A stretch of 64,000 bases of DNA from Ampelomyces quisqualis (lineage: Eukaryota > Ascomycota > Dothideomycetes > Pleosporales > Phaeosphaeriaceae), in the NCBI GenBank assembly GCA_018398575.1, contig JAGTXZ010000005.1, positions 372,001 to 436,000 on the forward strand, in the 5' to 3' direction. The position numbers and the translations under genes were made by a program. The notes under the pieces were generated by a model. It did no database searches. It had not been told where the DNA came from and saw nothing but the letters and a program-made list of their open reading frames with translations. Positions 57,501-64,000 of the stretch are shown here, piece after piece; position 1 is the first letter of the stretch; every line of letters starts with the position of its first letter.

Positions 57501-59290
57501 AATTTCTTTTGTGTAGCTAAACTAATTATAAAGCTTTAAAGTCTCTCTACACTGTTTAAATAGACTATAGACTGCTAACAGGCTTTTAATTAGATTAAAA
57601 CCTTACTCCTAGCTATTCTTACGCTATCTTATTTCTATCCTAAGTATAATACAAAGTTAGAAACTAACGCGTTAGATAGAGTAATAGCAGGAGTACTCTC
57701 TTAGAAGCACTCTAATAACAAGTAGTATCCTGTAGCCTTCTATAGTTATGCTTTATCTAGGGCTAAGCTTAATTAGGAAATACACAATAAAGAACTTTTT
57801 GCTATCCTAAAAGCGTTTAAGAAGTAGAGAGCTAAACTTACCTCTATACAAAGCTAAATCTAAGTGTATTTAGATTACTGCTTCTTAGAATACTTTATAA
57901 CTACTAAGGTTCTTAATACACGTTAAGCACAATAGGCAAAGATTATTGCTCCTTTTAATTTCTGCATTAAGTACACGCCTAGCAAGCTTAACAAGTAAGC
58001 TAATATCCTAAGCTAAAGAAAACAAGATGTTAGTAAGGTTAAGGCTGCCTAACAAGACAACAGATCCTATATACTTCTAGGACCTAAACGCCTAAACTTC
58101 TAGGTTAACTCTAAACTAGCTTAGAACTACGTTTGTAACTAGCTAGAAATTAATATATTAGCTATTTTAGTTTACTCTATTAGTGCCCTCTTAAACATTA
58201 ACTCTTTAGAACTAATTAAAGCTCTACTAGCAGAGAATTGCTACTCCTTTAAAGAAGAACGCATTACATTGCTACTACTATATTGTGTTTAAGAAAGACT
58301 ACTGCTGTATTACTTACGCCTATGTGTACTTAGAGATTTCTCTTTATGCACTTAACTAATTTAAGAGGCTTATAATTAGGTATCTACTACTTATCTAAGC
58401 GCTATAAAAACGTTTTAGCTCCTATCTTAGCAGTATTATTAGAAAGGTATAGAAGCTATATGCAAACGCTATATACAAAACTGCGTTGCCTGTTAAAGAT
58501 CCTATCTAAGACAGCTCTAATCCTAAGGTTTCTTCTATCTGTTACTAATTCCTAATAGGCTTATGCAGCATTTGTATATAGATTTCAAGACATTCTTAAC
58601 TAATTAGTATAGCTATAATCAAATTATAGTTATTATTAATTGCCTATTAAAGCAAGCTGTTTCTATTCCTTGCTATAAAACAATTAACACTTAAGGAATA
58701 GCTTACTTGTTTATCTAATAGGTATACTAATTTAGTTACACGCCTAAAAGTATAGTGTCTAACTGCAGACTCTAGTTTGTGTTCTAATTCTAGTCTAAGT
58801 TCTGCAAGATAATAGGCGTGCAACTTAAGCTTTCTACAGCCTACTATAAACAAACTAATAGACAAACTAAGATTATAAACAAGTATATTAATTAACAATT
58901 AAGGCCTTTTGTATTCTATTACTAGAATAACTAGAGTAACCTCTTACTAATAATTAATTAAGCTTAAGCTACGCTGCTATACTCTGCAATTAGTATAGCG
59001 CTATACTAGCTTCTGTTTAGATCTAAACTACAACAAAGCTAGAATTAAGCACTATTCTCTTTGAAACACAAAGATATAAACGTTAAGGATGCCTTAAGCT
59101 TAGCTACCTGCATGCATACAGCCTAGCGCACAGCTAAAGACAATATAGAAAAGGCGCAGTAACAGATAGCTGCTAAGGTAAACAAATATTGTTAACCTAT
59201 TAATTAGGCAGTAGGTAACAAGGTTTACCCCTTAACCTAAAACCTATCTATTACCTACCTAAGTCGCAAACTTACTAAATTGTAGAAAGG
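54585..59290 (+). mobile_element. Ty3/Gypsy internal region, copy B (deletion derivative, RIP-mutated)
   Basis: Gag zinc knuckle at 55,648-55,689 is damaged (CYNCSKLENYFSNY: Gly, His and last Cys changed). Reverse transcriptase (about 56,880-57,420) contains AFNKICIDSNSKEYTTF and a YLNN in place of YLDD at 57,219-57,230. RNase H (about 57,690-57,840) has PVAFYSYALSRAKLN and NKELFAILKAFKK. The integrase core starts near 58,576 with IDFK and KQAVSIPCY. Compared with copy C it lacks 288 bp in gag (join in GACAAGCTAC at 55,111). Its 3' end stops at GTAGAAAGG, inside the integrase C-terminus, so the chromodomain and antisense ORF are absent and the right LTR follows directly. Not capable of coding. 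Confidence 0.8.
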
Positions 59291-59594
59291 TGTAACAAGC
59301 ATATACAAACACATGTTACATCTAATACCTTATAAAGGCTTAGTAACAGATTATATAGAAAGCTAGTAGATTAGGACTAAAAGCGCTTTAACAACGCTCT
59401 GACTTAGCTGCTACGCCTACTATAAATATAAGCCTATAGCATAGATAGAGGATAAGTTTCTCTTGTCCTTCTGTACAAGACCTATAGGTGTATAGCTAAT
59501 CTAGAATCTCTAATATAACACGCACTCCTATATGCCTCTAATACGTATCTAATTTAATCTTAATAGCTATACCTACCTGCGTTGCTATATTACA
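59291..59594 (+). repeat. Right LTR of copy B, shared with copy C (304 bp)
   Basis: Same length and ends as the LTR at 54,281 (TGTAACAAGC to TATATTACA). It is followed at once by another internal region starting like that of copy B (GAAACTTTATCCTGC), so one LTR serves as the 3' end of B and the 5' end of C. Confidence 0.85.
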
Positions 59595-62500
59595 AGAGAA
59601 ACTTTATCCTGCTAGTAATAGCATTTAGATAATATTGCTATTTACTTTTAAAAAGATTGCGTTAAAACGTCTAGAACTTTATCTAAATTAGATCTGTTTG
59701 TAACCTTAAATCTATTAAATACAGTTAGAATCTCTTAGATCTTTTAACAGCTAAAGCCTTTAGGTTTAGATCTTTCTATTAATATAACAGTTAGGATTAC
59801 TTTAGAAAAGTTGCGTTTGGCGCTACAATAGAAACTTAGAGACTATTAATAACCTAGGAGTATTAGAGGCAACGCTAATAACTCCTCCTAAAGAACTAAC
59901 TCTAAGAGCCTTTCTCTAAGACAACTCTATATTAACTGTAATAACCTGGCAACAGAGTGCTAAAGCAAAAAGGACAGACACTAAGAAACTCTCTTAGCCT
60001 AAAGCTGCACTAAATCTAACTCTTGCTTAAATAGAGGTTAATTAATTACAACAAGATTTGAAACAGGCTTTAGTAGAAATTAATTCTTTTAAGAAAAGAC
60101 TAACTCTGTTAGTAGGACTAGACAAGCCTCTACCTACTACTAAATTACTCTAGAACAATTCTGCACCCTACTGTTTATCTAACAGCTCTACATCTAAGTA
60201 CTTATATTACTATAAAGGCTCTTACTAACTTTAACAATCTAAGAAAACGCCTAATATAGACAATCTTAGTAATAGAAAAGATCTTACCTTCTGCTAATAG
60301 CAGGCCTCTATCTAGAATTAACTTAAAATTAACTTAGATTACTATTAGACTAAAAGACAACGCATAGCCTTAGTATAGGGCTATACTACAAGACTAGCTA
60401 AGGGCTATCTTAAGCTATAATATTTATTAGATACTAATTAAGAGCAATTCTAGAACGCTAAGCAAATAATTAAGCTACTTAAGTACTACTTTATTACAGG
60501 CAACAAGGTAGCTAAAAGCTGTGCAGCGTTTAATTAATTGCAGATAATAAAGAAGAAAACATTCTTCTTATTTAAAGCTAGGTTTTTAAGTTCTGCAGTT
60601 AAAGGACAAGTACTCTCTTTAGAGTAGTTTTACTACTTATAGACTAAGATTACGCTAGGGTTGCGAGCCTCTAACCTAGGATTTAGGCACTAATAGAAGA
60701 ACTTATTTAATTAGATAGTAAAACACCTTACTGTATACAATATAGAGTAGAAGAACAACTTTACACTAAGTATAACACTAGCTGCTGCTAAGTTACTAAT
60801 TAGGTTAGCTCTATAATAGAATTTAGAGCCAAATTAGACTACTACTACTAGCGCTTTAACAAATTCTGCACTAGCCTATTAATCTACAACAGTGCGTCTT
60901 TCTATAAAAACCTCTAAGCTAGAACAACAAAAGACCTCTAGTAGTTGTTACAATTATAGTAAGCTAGAACACTACTCTAGTAACTGTACAAAGCTCTGTG
61001 TGCGTTAGATTAAAGCTATAGAAGTAGATAAGTTTAAAGATACTTAAGAGCAACCTAACTAGAAGGTGTATTATATAGAAAATAGAAGCGCCTAGAAGAA
61101 TACTTCTTCTTAGGCCTAAGCTATTACAATCTATTCTACTTTAACCTTTCTTATTTGTTTTACAGTCCTTATTTTCTTATACCTACGCTTTTCTATAACT
61201 AGGGTATTAGTTTACGCCTTAACACTCTTGTTAACACTAGTACTTAAAGTTTCCTATTTTTAAATTTATAAATTGTTTTATCTGTTTCTAAAGCCTTACA
61301 GCAACCTATCTAGAAGCTTTCCTTCTAGGTTTAGGTACGTAGCTTTAAGGATTAGATTACTTCTTTAGTTACTTAATATATTTAACTACACTTAAATATT
61401 AATAGCTAAAAGATTTTAAACTATCTATTCTTTATCTTTAATCTTAGGCCTTAGGATTATATACTTAGCCTCTAATAGTTAAGATAATTTAAGATTCAAT
61501 TAGACATAGATAGGTTACAGTTTATTTAGCTATCTAAGTACCTCTGTTTATACAATCTTTTACTTCCTATTCTTACTATTCTATATTAAGCTACAGTACT
61601 AGCTACTGTCTATCTTAATGTGCAACAACGCAACGCCCTATAGAAGAAAGAAGACTATTATATCTAAAATAGTCTTTACTATTTCTCTTTTTCTATTTAT
61701 TATATTAAAGGATGCTTAAAGCTCTTATTAGCCTAAAAAATCTTAGAGATTCCTTATACTCTAACCAAGCAAAACTGCTTAGAGTCTAAACCTTCTCTAA
61801 GCACCTGCATAGCTCTTATTTCTGCTAACGCATTTTACTTTATTATAAAGAAGCCCTAGAACAATTTCTTTACAACAAGCCTCTATAAGATTAATAGGAT
61901 CCTTGCCTCTAAGAACAACGCAGACAATTAAAGCTAATTAGATAAGAGATTACTTGCCTGTTACTTTTAGTATTAGAATGTATTTAGTAAGTTAGCAGCT
62001 AATTAATTACCTTTTTATTGTCTGTATAATTACAAGATTATTCTTAAAGAACTATTACTAAATACGTTTAGTTCTCTGTACAAGTAAAACTAAGAGAAGC
62101 TTAAAGCTACTAAGGCCTACATCTAAGAACACCTTTAGAAGAGTTTTATTAAGGCTAGCTAAAGTCCTTTTACTTTACTTATTCTTTGTGTACACAAACT
62201 AAATAGAGATATATGTATCTATATAGACTACTAGAAGATTAACGCCCTTACGCGCAAAGACGTCTATCTAATCTCTTATATTAATAAGCTACTGTTATGC
62301 TCTTCTAAAGCTAAGATCTTTACTAAGTTTAATATTAAGGCTGCCTTTAACAAAGTTTGTATAAATTCTAACTCTAAAGAGTATACTACCTTTTAGACCT
62401 ATTATAGTATATATAAGTGTAAGGTTTTCTCTTTTAGCTTGTGCAATAGGCTAGCTACATATTAACGCTATATAAATAATATACTAATTAATTATCTTAA

Positions 62501-63187
62501 TAATTTCTGCATTGCGTATCTTAACAATATTCTAATCTACTCTAAGGATATAAACTTATATTAGGAACACGTCTAAAAGGTCTTAGAGCGCCTACGTACT
62601 GTAGGACTCTAAGTAGATATTTAGAAGAGTAAATTCTATATAACCTGTACAAAGTATCTAAGTTACGTTTTAACAAACTAGGGCACTAAAGTTAACTCTA
62701 ACAAGGTAGAAGCACTCTAAAACTAGGCTAAACCTACTATAGTTACTAGCGTTAAGTTATTTCTTAGTTTTGCTAGTTTCTATTAACAATTTATTAAGGA
62801 TTTCTTCTGTGTAGCTAAACTAATTATAAAGCTTTAAAGTTCCTCTACACTGTTTAAATAGACTATAGACTGCTAACAGGCTTTTAATTAGATTAAAGCC
62901 TTACTCTTAGCTATTTCTACGCTATCTTATTTCTATCCTAAGTATAATATAAAGTTAAAAACTAACGCGTTAGATAGAGTAATAGCAAGAGTACTCTCTT
63001 AGAAGTACTCTAACAACAAGTAGTATCTTGTAGCCTTCTACAGTTACGCTCTATTTAGGGCTAAGCTTAATTAGAAAATATATAACAAAGAACTTTTTGC
63101 TATTCTAAAAGTGTTTAAGAAGTAGAGAGCTAAACTTACTTCTATATAGAGCTTAATCTAGGTGTATTTAAATTACTGCTTCTTAGA
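59595..63187 (+). mobile_element. Ty3/Gypsy internal region, copy C (truncated by TIR element)
   Basis: Parallels copy B from its first base but keeps the 288-bp gag segment (60,127-60,414) that B lacks. The zinc knuckle at 60,946-60,987 reads CYNYSKLEHYSSNC, damaged at residues different from copy B. Reverse transcriptase again shows YLNN (about 62,520). The copy ends within the RNase H region at TTCTTAGA, where the second TIR element starts; copy B continues uninterrupted as TTCTTAGAATACTTT. Confidence 0.8.
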
Positions 63188-64000
63188 CGTTAGGAAAATT
63201 CAAGATTGATCTGATCAGCCCGATTGCTGCAACCCGCAGCAGCCTAACAGCAATACTGTCTACTAGACAATTCGCTAAAGTTGCCCCACTTACTTCTGGT
63301 CGCTAGCGAGTCGCTAGCGAGTCGCTAGCGACCTGACAGTGTCGCTAGTGTTGCTAGTGTCGCTAGTGTCGCTAATGTCGCCAATTTTACTCACGTGACT
63401 GTATTGCTGTATTTTTATAATTACGTAAGTAACCTAAAAATACAAAATATAAAGCGGAATTCCCTCTTTAAAATGCACTATTCAGATTTTTTTTAGCTAC
63501 TCTAGTTATTAAGATATAGCGCGTTGAAGTTATAAACTTTTTTAAAAAAACTTTAAAGTACGTTTAACACAGTAGATCTCAACGCCCACACTATAATATA
63601 TTAAATTAAAATAGTTATAAAGTAAAATCTACACTTTAGTTACTATTTCTTTAAAAAAAAATATAATATATTATCTAGTTAAAGTGCTAGAGCTTTAGCA
63701 AAAACAAGCCTTGGCAAAGAACATTAAAAAGTTACAAACTTCACTGCCGTGCATCTCAGCAACTAGAGCAGCTATAAAAATTCTGAATAGTGCGTTTTAA
63801 AGAGGGCATTCCGCTCTATATTTTAGGTTTTTAGAATAATTACGTAATCGCGCGGGTAGGGCAGGTGGGTCCAGTAGATCAGGTGGATCAATTTAAGCGT
63901 TTTTGTCTAATTAGGCGGCCAGAACAAATAGGGGTAGCTAGGCACTGTAGACTACGGTCGAAAACTGTCTAGTCAACCGTTCCAACAATGTCGCCAATGT
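63188..64000. mobile_element. TIR element copy 2 (inverted relative to copy 1; right end outside window)
   Basis: Starts CGTTAGGAAAATTCAAG and matches the reverse complement of 45,556-46,401 over all 813 visible bases, including the fold-back core (about 63,420-63,850). It is much less RIP-mutated than copy 1: CpA and CpG are kept in stretches such as TTGCTGCAACCCGCAGCAGC, and the subterminal tandem GTCGCTAGCGA/GTCGCTAGTGT units (about 63,298-63,400) are clear. About 30 bases should remain beyond the window. Confidence 0.75.
63298..63400. repeat. Subterminal short tandem repeat of the TIR element
   Basis: Repeated GTCGCTAGCGA units (three) followed by GTCGCTAGTGT / GTTGCTAGT / GTCGCTAATGT units. 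In copy 1 the same part (about 46,200-46,300) is blurred by transitions. Confidence 0.65.

Noticed and set aside
43117..58646. Possible host genes within the AT-rich block
   Set aside because: No open frame long enough was found on either strand over 15 kb; recognisable coding traces belong to retroelements or to unidentified RIP-degraded repeats.
58647..58898. 83-aa minus-strand open frame inside the AT-rich block
   Set aside because: It lies antisense to the integrase of Gypsy copy B; stop-free by chance, and the same stretch is explained by the plus-strand element.
63298..63400. CRISPR-like short tandem repeats
   Set aside because: The units are contiguous, about 10-11 bp, without spacers, and lie inside a transposon end of a eukaryotic genome.

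Overview
This window looks like nuclear DNA from a filamentous ascomycete, most probably a Dothideomycete of the Pleosporales type. This is an inference. It rests on genes split by 48-70 nt introns with GTRNGT donors and CTRAY branch sites, on fungal-only families (Zn2Cys6 regulator, rhodopsin-domain membrane protein, ERG24 sterol reductase, WW/Gly-rich protein), and on a sharply bounded AT-rich block that carries the marks of repeat-induced point mutation (RIP).

Bases 1-43,300 are a gene-bearing, GC-balanced compartment. In order it holds: the 3' part of an Ede1/Eps15-like endocytic scaffold (+); a WW-domain Gly-rich protein (+); a Tda3-like FAD oxidoreductase (+); a decayed secreted subtilase fragment (+); a conserved Pro-rich protein (+); the mitochondrial ADP/ATP carrier (-); C-14 sterol reductase ERG24 (-), divergent from an MRH-domain sorting receptor (+); a very large SLIP-GC-like GTPase (-); an orphan HExxH protein (+); a low-complexity conserved protein (-); a broken multi-pass membrane protein gene (-); an uncharacterised acidic C-tail protein (-); a protein kinase (+) convergent with a Zn2Cys6 transcription factor (-); a PhyH-type dioxygenase (+); and a rhodopsin-domain integral membrane protein (+). 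Most are single housekeeping or lineage genes with no shared pathway. I reconstructed exon structures by hand from splice sites and reading-phase bookkeeping. Three long gene-poor stretches (11.3-14.3, 24.9-27.2 and 28.4-30.8 kb) hold no gene I can support.

From about 43.4 kb to the end (64 kb) the sequence becomes extremely TA-rich and almost free of open frames. It is a nested nest of RIP-mutated transposons: a minus-strand chromodomain Ty3/Gypsy element (A, 47,146-54,280) with a 743-bp internal tandem duplication and a previously coding antisense ORF between pol and the 3' LTR; a plus-strand deletion derivative (B, 54,281-59,594) with two 304-bp LTRs; a further internal copy (C, 59,595-63,187) sharing B's right LTR; and two inverted copies of an 846-bp terminal-inverted-repeat element at 45,556-46,401 and from 63,188 past the window end, each with a fold-back core. 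An unidentified degenerate coding frame lies at about 43.58-44.68 kb.

I do not see a defence system, biosynthetic cluster or CRISPR array. The most unusual items are the antisense ORF of the retroelement, the inverted pair of composite TIR elements, the in-frame stop ahead of an 83-codon coding-like tail, and the hidden in-frame intron in the large GTPase.
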